Below, one piece after another: positions 1 through 7,201 of a stretch of 64,000 nt of DNA. The notes beneath the pieces are model-generated. The model was not told the DNA's origin, searched no databases, and saw nothing but the letters and a program-made list of their open reading frames with translations. The stretch is taken from contig NZ_JAVFVV010000002.1 in assembly GCF_030929505.1 (NCBI RefSeq), forward strand, positions 186,001-250,000, written 5' to 3'. This DNA comes from Mesorhizobium sp. LHD-90 (GTDB lineage Bacteria > Pseudomonadota > Alphaproteobacteria > Rhizobiales > Rhizobiaceae). Within the stretch, counting starts at the first letter, position 1, and each line of letters starts with the position of its first letter. The position numbers and the translations under genes are program-made.

Positions 1-1524
1 CGAGCCGCCCGCGACGCGGCAGCCGATTCGAAACTCATGGCGCAGCCGGCGCCGAGCATCGCGCCTTCCGACATGCCGGCCGTGCAGGAGGAAAACCGCG
101 ACCGCGTGCAAGATTTCGAGACCAATCCCATTCGTTCGGTGCTGGAAAATCCGGTCTCGACCTTTTCGATCGACGTCGACACTGCCTCCTATTCCTTCGT
201 GCGCCGCTCGCTGAAGGAAGGGATTTTGCCAGACGCCGACAGCGTACGGGTCGAGGAGATGGTCAATTATTTCCCCTACGACTGGAAGGGCCCGGACAAC
301 GCGACAACGCCTTTCAACTCGACCGTCACCGTGATGCCGACGCCGTGGAACGGAAACACGAAGCTGATGCATGTGGCGATCAAGGGTTACGACGTGAAGC
401 CGGCGGAAAAGCCGAAGGCCAATCTCGTCTTCCTGCTCGACGTGTCGGGATCGATGAACGAGCCGGACAAGCTGCCGCTGCTGCAGGCCGCCTTTAGGCT
501 GCTGGTCAACACGCTGGGTCCCGACGACACGGTGTCGATCGTCACCTATGCCGGCGACGCTGGCACGGTGCTGGAGCCAACCAAGGTGTCGGAGCGGGAA
601 AAAATCCTGCGCTCCATCGACACGTTGACGCCGGGCGGCTCGACGGCGGGCGAGGCGGGCATCCGCGAGGCCTATCGGCTGGCCGAACAATCCTTCGTCA
701 AGGACGGCGTCAACCGCGTCATGCTGGCGACCGACGGCGATTTTAACGTCGGCCAGACCGACGACGAGGATCTGAAGCGCATCATCGAGGAGAAGCGCAA
801 GAGCGGCGTGTTCCTCTCGGTGTTCGGCTTCGGGCGCGGCAATCTGAACGACCAGATGATGCAGGCCATCGCCCAGAACGGCAACGGCACGGCGGCCTAT
901 ATCGACACGCTGGCCGAGGCGGAAAAGGTGCTGGTGCAGGACGCGTCCTCAACCATCTTCCCAATCGCCAAGGACGTGAAAATCCAGGTCGAGTTCAATC
1001 CGCAAAAGGTCGCCGAATACCGGCTGATCGGCTACGAGACACGTGCTCTGAAGCGCGAGGACTTCAATAACGACCGCGTCGACGCCGGTGAGATCGGCTC
1101 CGGTCACTCGGTGACGGCGATCTACGAGATCACGCCGAAGGGCAGCCCGGCGACGGCGATGGACGACCTGCGCTACGGCCAGGCGTCGGTCGACAATGGC
1201 GGCGTCGCCAACGCCGGCGAATATGCCTTCGTAAAGATCCGCTACAAGGCGCCGGACGGCGACGTCTCCAAGCTGATCACCACGCCGGTGACCGACTCCA
1301 ATGCGGTTTCGTCCTTCGATACCGCCTCGACCGACCAGCGGTTTTCGGTGGCGGTCGCCGCCTTCGGCCAGAAACTGCGCAATGCCGACCAGGTGGCGAG
1401 CTTCGGCTACGACAGGATTATTGAGATCGCCACCGCCGCGCGCGGCGCCGATCCGTTCGGCTATCGCTCGGAATTCCTGTCGCTGGCGCGGCTGGCGGCG
1501 GCACTGGACACCGGCAACCGGTAG
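1..1524 (+). CDS. vWA-domain protein of the YfbK type (5' end outside window)
   Basis: The reading frame is open from base 1, so the true start is upstream and at least the N-terminal export region is missing. The first internal ATG is at 37. The visible part carries a von Willebrand factor type A domain. Its MIDAS motif DVSGSMN sits about 130 residues after that ATG, and the later D-G-D-F-N segment fits the same metal site. This is followed by the conserved C-terminal region of YfbK-like proteins (ending YRSEFLSLARLAAAL). Members of this family are envelope-associated and of uncertain function; metal-dependent protein binding is the usual inference. A hairpin-plus-T terminator follows the stop. 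Family assignment is firm; the role is not known. Confidence 0.88.
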   Translation, partial: RAARDAAADSKLMAQPAPSIAPSDMPAVQEENRDRVQDFETNPIRSVLENPVSTFSIDVDTASYSFVRRSLKEGILPDADSVRVEEMVNYFPYDWKGPDNATTPFNSTVTVMPTPWNGNTKLMHVAIKGYDVKPAEKPKANLVFLLDVSGSMNEPDKLPLLQAAFRLLVNTLGPDDTVSIVTYAGDAGTVLEPTKVSEREKILRSIDTLTPGGSTAGEAGIREAYRLAEQSFVKDGVNRVMLATDGDFNVGQTDDEDLKRIIEEKRKSGVFLSVFGFGRGNLNDQMMQAIAQNGNGTAAYIDTLAEAEKVLVQDASSTIFPIAKDVKIQVEFNPQKVAEYRLIGYETRALKREDFNNDRVDAGEIGSGHSVTAIYEITPKGSPATAMDDLRYGQASVDNGGVANAGEYAFVKIRYKAPDGDVSKLITTPVTDSNAVSSFDTASTDQRFSVAVAAFGQKLRNADQVASFGYDRIIEIATAARGADPFGYRSEFLSLARLAAALDTGNR

Positions 1525-1587
1525 GAGAAGGCTCGGCTTCTTCGGACGAACTTTCCGGTGGAGAACGCAGGTTTTGGGCGGTGAGGC

Positions 1588-1621
1588 AGGCCGGCGGGGC
1601 AAAAGCTCAGCCGGCTTTTTT
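1588..1621 (+). terminator. Rho-independent terminator after the vWA gene
   Basis: A GCCGGC arm at 1590-1595 pairs with a second GCCGGC at 1610-1615, and a run of seven T follows directly. It lies 64 bp after the vWA stop and before the PadR promoter. Confidence 0.6.
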
Positions 1622-1660
1622 GTTGCAGTTCTGGAGGTTTCGAAAACCGCTCTTGTCAAA

Positions 1661-1700
1661 AGATATATCTTTGCATAGATATGTCGAATGAGAGATATAA
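1661..1700 (+). promoter_or_regulatory. AGATAT triple repeat, probable PadR operator
   Basis: AGATAT occurs at 1661, 1677 and 1693, exactly 16 bp apart. The first copy is part of the perfect palindrome AGATATATCT (1661-1670). The block ends about 20 bp before the chosen PadR start at 1721. The spacing and position suggest an autoregulatory operator; this is inference. An ATG at 1688 lies inside the block and is therefore disfavoured as a start. Confidence 0.5.
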
Positions 1701-1720
1701 CTGACAAGGGAAAATCCAAA

Positions 1721-2314
1721 ATGTTCCATCGTTTTCGCAAGTTGCATGATCATTGCGGCGGCTGGTCCATGTCCGGCGAGGGCGGCGGGCGCTTCGGCGG
1801 TCGGCGCGGCGGCGGCATGGGCGGGCCTTTCGGCCGCCATCGCGGCGGCCCGTTCGGTGGTCGCGGCCCGCGCATGTTCGACCCCGGCGCGCTGCGCCTG
1901 GTGGTGCTCGGCCTGATCGCGGAGGAACCGCGCCACGGCTACGACATCATCAAGGCGCTGGAGGCAAAGTTCCAGGGCGCATACAGCCCGAGCCCCGGCG
2001 CCATCTATCCGATGTTGCAGATGCTGGAGGAGGCCGACCTCGTTACCTCGCAGGCCAACGGCAACAAGCGCCTTTACTCGATCACCGAGCAGGGCAAGGC
2101 GTATCTTGAAGAGAATGCCGAGGAACTGGCGCGCATCAATGCCCAGATCGACGAGGTTTCGGCCGAGGGCGGCGAGATTTCGCTCGGCGACGAGGTGAGG
2201 GGGGTCGCCAAGGCGGTGTTCATGCGGCTGCGGCGTGGCCAGTTCACGCCCGAACAGACGCGCAAGGTCCGCGACATCCTCAAAAAGGCCCGCCGCGACA
2301 TCGAGGATCTGTGA
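1721..2314 (+). CDS. PadR-family transcriptional regulator, YqjI-like
   Basis: The predicted 197-residue protein has a Gly/His/Arg-rich N-terminal tail (about residues 1-55) and then a PadR winged-helix domain. The core reads LRLVVLGLIAEEPRHGYDII, followed by the typical SPGAIYPMLQMLEE wing region, and there is a helical C-terminal dimerisation segment. A His-rich tail in front of a PadR domain is the arrangement of E. coli YqjI, a nickel-responsive repressor, so metal sensing is plausible but unproven. The ATG at 1721 is preferred over the in-frame ATG at 1688 because AAGGGAA precedes it and because 1688 falls within the repeated AGATAT block. The next gene starts 63 bp downstream and may be co-transcribed. 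Confidence 0.85.
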   Translation: MFHRFRKLHDHCGGWSMSGEGGGRFGGRRGGGMGGPFGRHRGGPFGGRGPRMFDPGALRLVVLGLIAEEPRHGYDIIKALEAKFQGAYSPSPGAIYPMLQMLEEADLVTSQANGNKRLYSITEQGKAYLEENAEELARINAQIDEVSAEGGEISLGDEVRGVAKAVFMRLRRGQFTPEQTRKVRDILKKARRDIEDL

Positions 2315-2377
2315 TAGACCGCGACCGCGCCGCGCGGCGGCTTTGCCGCGCGGGCTTCATGGCAAGGGTAGGAAATC

Positions 2378-2836
2378 ATGGCGGCAGGCGGCCTCGACGA
2401 ATGGGATTTTGCGCGCGGCCTGCGCTCGATCTCGTCGGCCGAGATCGGGATGTTCTGGAATGCCTACATCGCTCGCCGGCGGGATTCGCCCGTCAAATAC
2501 GGCAGCCTCTATTCGCGCTGGCGCCATGTCGCCGACGATCTGGTCATCTCGCTCTACCTGACCAACCGCGGCGTCGGCCTTTTCGTCCGCGGCCAGCGCG
2601 GCGAGCGCTGGGCGACGACAGTGAACAGGCTTTCAGCCCATGAACCCCAGCTCGGCGAGGCGCTGGGCGCCAGCCTGCGCGGCTATGAAGGTTGCTGCTA
2701 TCTCAGCAACCACCCCTTGCCGGTGACCGACCCCGGCGCCTGGCCGCGTGCCCATGAATGGCTGGAAGAGCGCGAGGAGCACTATTTTCGCGTGCTGAGC
2801 TCATTGCGCCCGGGACAGCAGTCGGGCGGGGAGTAG
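2378..2836 (+). CDS. Conserved-looking hypothetical protein, 152 aa
   Basis: I do not recognise the family. The protein is soluble, rich in Arg, Trp and Tyr, and has no signal peptide or membrane segment. Near the centre it has a motif of aromatic residues and a CC pair (YEGCCYLSN). A GGTAGGA ribosome-binding-like sequence precedes the ATG. It follows the PadR gene on the same strand with a 63-bp gap and converges on the nuclease gene with only 22 bp between stops. The gene's codon use and frame are like those of the neighbours, so it is likely real. It may be a target or partner of the PadR regulator, which is only positional inference. Confidence 0.6.
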   Translation: MAAGGLDEWDFARGLRSISSAEIGMFWNAYIARRRDSPVKYGSLYSRWRHVADDLVISLYLTNRGVGLFVRGQRGERWATTVNRLSAHEPQLGEALGASLRGYEGCCYLSNHPLPVTDPGAWPRAHEWLEEREEHYFRVLSSLRPGQQSGGE

Positions 2837-2858
2837 GCCATCCAAAACCCGAGCGGCC

Positions 2859-3662
2859 CTAAGCCAGGTCGAGCAGCAACGGACAGTGATCCGAGACCTC
2901 GGGCTGGCGGATCACGTCGAAGCTCAGAACCCTTATGTCCGGCGTGACGAACATGTAGTCGGCGAAGCGTTCCGGTTTGCGGTAGAGCGATGTCCGTGTG
3001 CCGGAGAAGCCGCGCGACGTGACCAGGTCGGTGAGCCCGAACTGGCCCAGAACCCGAAAAATCCCGCCGCCGGGCAGGACGTTGAGATCGCCGCAAACGA
3101 CCAGCCGCTCGCCGCCTGGCCAGACGGATCGGATTAGGCTCGCGAGGGCAGCCGCCTGTGCGTCGCGCTCCGCATTGTCACCCTTGCCGTCCATGGTGCG
3201 CAGCCCGTGCAGATGGGCGATGGTGACGGCGTGGCCGGCAGCGTAGTCGAAGACCCGCAGGCAATGGGCGTTGCGCGGCCGCGGATGGTCGCCGAACGCA
3301 TGCGGCGAGAACGAGCCGTGCACAAAGCCCGCCGCCTGGCCGATGACAGGCAGGGATTTCCGTAGATAGGTGGCGATGCCGAACTCGACCCAGACCGGGC
3401 CGTCGCTGCCGATCAGTTCGCCACGCGACGTCGGAAAGAACGCGGAATCGTGATCCGGCAGAACCGCGGCAATTTCCGCGAACAGGTTGGAGCGCTGCTG
3501 AAGCTCGACCGAGCGGTCGCGGTAGATCAGCCAGTCAGGCGTTCGGCCGGGCGCCCGCGGCACTTCCTGAAGGCAGACGACGTCGGCGTCCGCCGTCGCC
3601 AGGAAGGGCAGCAAGTCGGCATGCTGCTGCCCGCCCCACGCATTCAGGGACAGGATGCGCAT
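2859..3662 (-). CDS. Endonuclease/exonuclease/phosphatase family protein
   Basis: The 267-residue protein begins MRILSLNAWGG, the usual N-terminal strand of the EEP (DNase I-like) fold. It shows the family landmarks in order: LNAWGG near the start, CLQEV (metal-binding Glu), HLHGLR (catalytic His region), VVCGDLNV (Asp/Asn pair) and the terminal SDHCPLL motif (Asp-His). All catalytic positions are therefore present. Substrates of the family range from DNA to phospholipids and phosphoinositides; the sequence does not decide. A longer in-frame extension exists upstream, but it would overlap bmt and lacks homology, so the ATG at 3662 is chosen. It lies 37 bp downstream of bmt on the same strand, so the two probably share a transcript. 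Confidence 0.85.
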   Translation of the reverse strand: MRILSLNAWGGQQHADLLPFLATADADVVCLQEVPRAPGRTPDWLIYRDRSVELQQRSNLFAEIAAVLPDHDSAFFPTSRGELIGSDGPVWVEFGIATYLRKSLPVIGQAAGFVHGSFSPHAFGDHPRPRNAHCLRVFDYAAGHAVTIAHLHGLRTMDGKGDNAERDAQAAALASLIRSVWPGGERLVVCGDLNVLPGGGIFRVLGQFGLTDLVTSRGFSGTRTSLYRKPERFADYMFVTPDIRVLSFDVIRQPEVSDHCPLLLDLA

Positions 3663-3699
3663 GGGGCGGCGCGCGCGGTGTGCGGCCTTTGCGCTGAGA

Positions 3700-4710
3700 T
3701 CAGGCCCTGCGCCGCCGGCGGCCTTCGCCACCCTCGACCGCGCCGCTCTGGTCCGCAGTCTTGTTGCGCAGCGGGCCGATGCGCTCGACGATCTGCGCGA
3801 CCGTCGGGCGGATTTGGCGCTGGTGCGCGTCGAGCGACTTTCGCATGGCGGCCAGATGCTCGAACGAGGTGCCGCAGCAACCGCCGATGATCTTTGCGCC
3901 GGCGTCGACGGCGAGGCGCACATAGTCGGACATCAGTTCCGGCGTGCCGGAGTAGTGTATGTCCGTGCCACGGAATTCCGGGATGCCGCAATTGCCCTTG
4001 ACGATGATGGTGGCGTCGGGCTTCGCCTCGGTCATGTCGAGCAGCGAGGCAAGGATGTCGGACGCGCCGACGCCGCAGTTGGCGCCGCAGGCAACCGCCG
4101 GCTCCACCAGCCCGTCGGCGACGCCGTGGATATGCTTCGGCGCAAGGCCCATCATCGAGCGGCCGGCGGTGTCGAAGGAAAACGTATAGGTGTAAGGCAG
4201 GCCGACGTCGATGGCGGCTTGCGCCGCCGCCTTCGCTTCGTCGGGGGCCGACATGGTCTCGATCCAGGCGATCTCGGCGCCGCCGGCCTTCAGACCCTCG
4301 ATCTGCTCCTTGAACGCGGCAACCGCGTCCTCGTAGGTCAGTGCGCCGAGCGGCACCAGCAGTTCACCGGTCGGGCCGACCGAACCGGCGACGATCACCT
4401 TGCGACCGGCCTTGTCGGCGACCGAGCGGGCGATCTCGGCGGCCTTCTTGTTCAATTCATGGACCCGGTCCTGCGCATTGTGCAGCTTCAGCCGGTGGCG
4501 CGTGCCGCCGAAGGAATTTGTGAGGATGATGTCGGCGCCGGCCTCGACAAAATTCCGATGCAGCGCCGCGATCTTTTCCGGCGCGTCCTCGTTCCACAGT
4601 TCCGGCGCCTCGCCGGAGGCAAGCCCCATGTTGAACAGGTTCGTTCCGGTGGCGCCGTCGGCAAGCAGAATGCCCTTTTCGGCGATGAGGGCGTCGATCG
4701 GGTTGGTCAT
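3700..4710 (-). CDS. bmt: Betaine-homocysteine S-methyltransferase
   Basis: This 336-residue protein is a homocysteine S-methyltransferase of the zinc-dependent BHMT type. It should transfer a methyl group from glycine betaine (or a related onium compound) to homocysteine, giving methionine and dimethylglycine. The zinc ligands are visible as Cys212 (GANCGVG) and the Cys278-Cys279 pair (GGCCGT). The N-terminal LADGATGTNL motif and the length fit the rhizobial Bmt group rather than MetH. The C-terminus is Arg-rich, which is slightly unusual. The dimethylglycine product fits the GcvT-type demethylase and SolA-type oxidase further along the window. An ATAAAGA dyad lies 31-54 bp upstream. Other homocysteine methyl donors cannot be excluded. 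Confidence 0.88.
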   Translation of the reverse strand: MTNPIDALIAEKGILLADGATGTNLFNMGLASGEAPELWNEDAPEKIAALHRNFVEAGADIILTNSFGGTRHRLKLHNAQDRVHELNKKAAEIARSVADKAGRKVIVAGSVGPTGELLVPLGALTYEDAVAAFKEQIEGLKAGGAEIAWIETMSAPDEAKAAAQAAIDVGLPYTYTFSFDTAGRSMMGLAPKHIHGVADGLVEPAVACGANCGVGASDILASLLDMTEAKPDATIIVKGNCGIPEFRGTDIHYSGTPELMSDYVRLAVDAGAKIIGGCCGTSFEHLAAMRKSLDAHQRQIRPTVAQIVERIGPLRNKTADQSGAVEGGEGRRRRRA

Positions 4711-4740
4711 GGGACGGGACTTTTTGTTGGAGCCAGTTGG

Positions 4741-4764
4741 ATAAAGATATAAAGAAGTCTTTAT
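4741..4764 (-). promoter_or_regulatory. ATAAAGA dyad upstream of bmt, probable ArsR/SahR-type operator
   Basis: The 16-bp inverted repeat ATAAAGAAGTCTTTAT lies at 4749-4764, with a further ATAAAGA half-site at 4741-4747, an 8-bp phase away. It is 31-54 bp upstream of the bmt start. Short AT-rich dyads bound by ArsR-family regulators of the methionine/SAH cycle are known upstream of such genes; which protein binds here is inference. Confidence 0.5.
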
Positions 4765-4867
4765 GTCACGTCAACGATCGTATCGTCGCCGACACAGTCG
4801 TATTTGCCATGTCTCCCATGGGGCGACGAGCGGGTATTCAAAACCAGGCTCGACAGGCGACTGGGCG

Positions 4868-5710
4868 TCAGAACCGCATGTCTGCCAGCTTTGCCGCGAA
4901 GGCGGACGTCTCGTGCGGGTTGATCTCGGCGCTGCGGATCAGAGTGTCGAAATGCCGGGTCAGGCGCTGCACGGTCGCCGTGGCGTTGAGCACCAGGTAC
5001 ATGTCGCCGGCATAGACGGCCGCCCGGTAGGGGCCGAAGATCGTGTAGGGCACCGAATAGCGCATGCGGCCGTCGTAGAGGAACAAGCGCAGGGCGGGAT
5101 AGAGGTCGTCGAGCAGCGCCGCCATGTGCTCGAGCTGCTCACGGCGAGCCGCCTCCGGAAAGCCCGACCACACGCCGAGCCCGTGCGCAAAGACTTCCAG
5201 CGTGTGGCGTGGCATGCAGACCTCCATGTCGGTCTCCGGCCGCCGGTTGTAGTCGATGCGGTATTGCGTTTCGCCGGCCTGGGCCTCGCGGCTGCGGTTT
5301 GAAATCTCCGATTCGTAGTCGATCAGCGCCTCGGTGCGCAGAAGGTCGGGAATGCCGGCTGGCACGTAGCGGATTTTCGTGCCCGCGGCCTCGGCGTGCC
5401 AGCGGGCGAGCAGCGTACGGTCGAAACCGTCGGGCGCCTCCTCGATCTCGAGGCTTTCGCGGATTTCGCCGGTCAGCCCCTCGTCGTGGCTGAGCCCCAG
5501 CAGCCAGTCGAGCGACACCTTGTGCTCGGCGGCAATCGCCAGCAGCGTCTCGGCGCGGGGCAGGCGGGTGGAGGCGTCCGACAGCATCTGCGACAAAGCC
5601 GAGCGGTCGATGCCGATCGAGGCGGCAAAAGCCGACTGGTTTCCGGCAGACCTTTGCAGGAGCGTGCGCAGTCTCTCGCGAAACAGGCTTGAAAGATCGC
5701 GTTTGTCCAC
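4868..5710 (-). CDS. XRE-family regulator with C-terminal ligand-type domain
   Basis: From the GTG at 5710 the protein is 280 residues. A Cro/CI helix-turn-helix occupies about residues 10-70 (NQSAFAASIGIDRSALSQML), followed by a roughly 200-residue domain without a name I can give. The GTG start is chosen because GAGGAGG sits just upstream; a longer in-frame ATG at 5740 has no such site. The architecture (HTH plus a conserved C-terminal sensing region) recurs in Rhizobiales. The gene is divergent from a fatty-acid desaturase across a 219-bp gap containing dyads, so control of the desaturase and itself is the simplest guess. It is convergent with nothing and reads toward bmt. Confidence 0.78.
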   Translation of the reverse strand: MDKRDLSSLFRERLRTLLQRSAGNQSAFAASIGIDRSALSQMLSDASTRLPRAETLLAIAAEHKVSLDWLLGLSHDEGLTGEIRESLEIEEAPDGFDRTLLARWHAEAAGTKIRYVPAGIPDLLRTEALIDYESEISNRSREAQAGETQYRIDYNRRPETDMEVCMPRHTLEVFAHGLGVWSGFPEAARREQLEHMAALLDDLYPALRLFLYDGRMRYSVPYTIFGPYRAAVYAGDMYLVLNATATVQRLTRHFDTLIRSAEINPHETSAFAAKLADMRF

Positions 5711-5783
5711 ATCGCCTCCTCGGCGGAAAATTCTACCCATGACTTTGTCCCAGAACCGCGGGGTGGGTATCTGAATCCTCGCA

Positions 5784-5843
5784 ATGTTGACTATCTATAA
5801 CATCTGGGGCTCAATATGCGCAATCTCAACATCTTCTGCGCAT
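5784..5843. promoter_or_regulatory. Dyads between the divergent XRE and desaturase genes
   Basis: Two inverted repeats are visible. ATGTT (5784-5788) faces AACAT (5799-5803), and ATGCGCA (5816-5822) faces TGCGCAT (5837-5843), their centres 21 bp apart, about two helical turns. Both lie between the two start codons and could be the XRE operator. Confidence 0.4.
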
Positions 5844-5929
5844 TGTCGCATTGAACGCGGCGCACTCTGCTGACACCATGCTGTCAGGAATCGACAATGG
5901 TTCCGACGACTGGGGGCAGTGGCCGATAA

Positions 5930-6940
5930 ATGAAAGCATGTGGGCGCAGGGGGAAGACGGCCCGGTCGCGGGTCGAGTGGCCGACCGTTCTCCTGATCTT
6001 CGCGACGTACGGTGCCTGGGCGCTGCTCGGCGGCCTTGTCTGGCCGGCCTATCCCGTCGTCGCGATCGTGGCGCTCGGCTTCGTGCTGGCGCTGCAATCC
6101 TCTTTGATGCACGAGGCCTGCCACGGCCATCCGACCCGAAAGGCCTGGGTCAATGAGCTGCTGGTCGGCCTGCCGATCGGACTGGTCTGGCCGTACCGGC
6201 GCTTCCGCGCCGTCCATCTGCGTCACCATGCCGATGAAAGTCTGACCGATCCGTTCGACGACCCGGAAAGCTACTACCAGTCGCTGTGGCGGCACGAAAC
6301 GCTGCCCGAGCCGATGAAACGCCTGCTGGCGATCAACAACACCATGCTCGGCCGCATGCTGCTCAACCCGCTGCTCGGCAGCGTCGGCTTCCTCCTCAAC
6401 GACCTGCGCGCGATGGTTGCCGGCGACCGCGCTATCCGGGAGGCCTGGCTGCTGCATGGGCTTGGGCTGGCGATCGTGGTGCCGGTCGTGATGTTCGGCT
6501 TCGGCATTCCGCTCTGGGCCTATCTCATCGCCGTCTGGTTTGGCCAGTCGCTGATCTCGGTCAGGACCTTTGCCGAACACCAGTGGTCGGAGCGGCCGGA
6601 CGGGCGCACCATCATCGTCGAGCGCTCGCCCTTCGCCTTCCTGTTCCTCAACAACAACCTGCACCTCGTCCACCACAAGAATCCGACGGTGGCCTGGTAC
6701 AGGCTGCCAAAAATGTTCCGCGCGCGCCGGGCGGAGTGGGTGGCGATGAATCATGGCTACGTGTTTCCCAACTATCTTGCGCTGCTGAGGAGCTACGCCT
6801 TGCGCGCCAAGGAGCCGGTGGTGCATCCGGCGCTTCGGCGCGCGCCGGAAGCGGGTCGCGCCTTCAAGCCGCGCGTGCGCGCGCGCTCGCTGAACGGCAT
6901 GGGCTCGGTGCCGGTGCCGGCCGAGCCACCGAAGGAGTAG
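5930..6940 (+). CDS. Membrane fatty-acid desaturase family protein
   Basis: The 336-residue protein has four to five hydrophobic segments and the three histidine clusters of the membrane diiron desaturase/hydroxylase superfamily: HEACHGH (about residue 61), HLRHH (about residue 96) and HLVHH (about residue 245). All eight histidines usual for metal binding are present. The reaction is O2-dependent desaturation or hydroxylation of an acyl or other lipid substrate, at the inner membrane; the exact substrate cannot be read from sequence. The C-terminal 40 residues are Pro/Arg-rich and likely cytosolic. It is divergent from the XRE regulator. The ribosome-binding site before the ATG at 5930 is weak, so the start is the least sure part. 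Confidence 0.85.
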   Translation: MKACGRRGKTARSRVEWPTVLLIFATYGAWALLGGLVWPAYPVVAIVALGFVLALQSSLMHEACHGHPTRKAWVNELLVGLPIGLVWPYRRFRAVHLRHHADESLTDPFDDPESYYQSLWRHETLPEPMKRLLAINNTMLGRMLLNPLLGSVGFLLNDLRAMVAGDRAIREAWLLHGLGLAIVVPVVMFGFGIPLWAYLIAVWFGQSLISVRTFAEHQWSERPDGRTIIVERSPFAFLFLNNNLHLVHHKNPTVAWYRLPKMFRARRAEWVAMNHGYVFPNYLALLRSYALRAKEPVVHPALRRAPEAGRAFKPRVRARSLNGMGSVPVPAEPPKE

Positions 6941-7020
6941 CCGGGCGTTTCCTCGATCGGCGCGTATTCGTTTTGCCGTGTCGACTTTGACTTCCGGCAA
7001 TTTCCTTTCTAGGTCGTAGG

Positions 7021-7163
7021 CACCCCCACTCCGGCCCTTCAGGCTACCTCGCCCGCTAAGAGGGGTAGAGGACGCCAAGCTGGATGAGCGCCGGCATCGC
7101 GGCGGCGTCTTCCCTCTACCCCAGCAAGGGCGAGAGGTGGCCCGAAGGGCCGGAGTGGGGGTG
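7021..7163. repeat. Palindromic repeat element A (143 bp)
   Basis: The left arm starts at 7021 with CACCCCCACTCCGGCCCTTC and its complement closes the element at 7163. Similarity between the arms continues inward for roughly 50 bp each, leaving a short centre. It fills most of the 261-bp gap between the desaturase and the PhnD-like gene; nothing else is seen in the gap. Confidence 0.8.
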
Positions 7164-7201
7164 TAGCATTTCCCGGCACCAGCCCTCGTGTGATTTGCCC
7201 G

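Noticed and set aside
4711-4867. SAM-II or SAH riboswitch before bmt
   Set aside because: The gap is short, no such structure is apparent, and the ATAAAGA dyad better explains the site.
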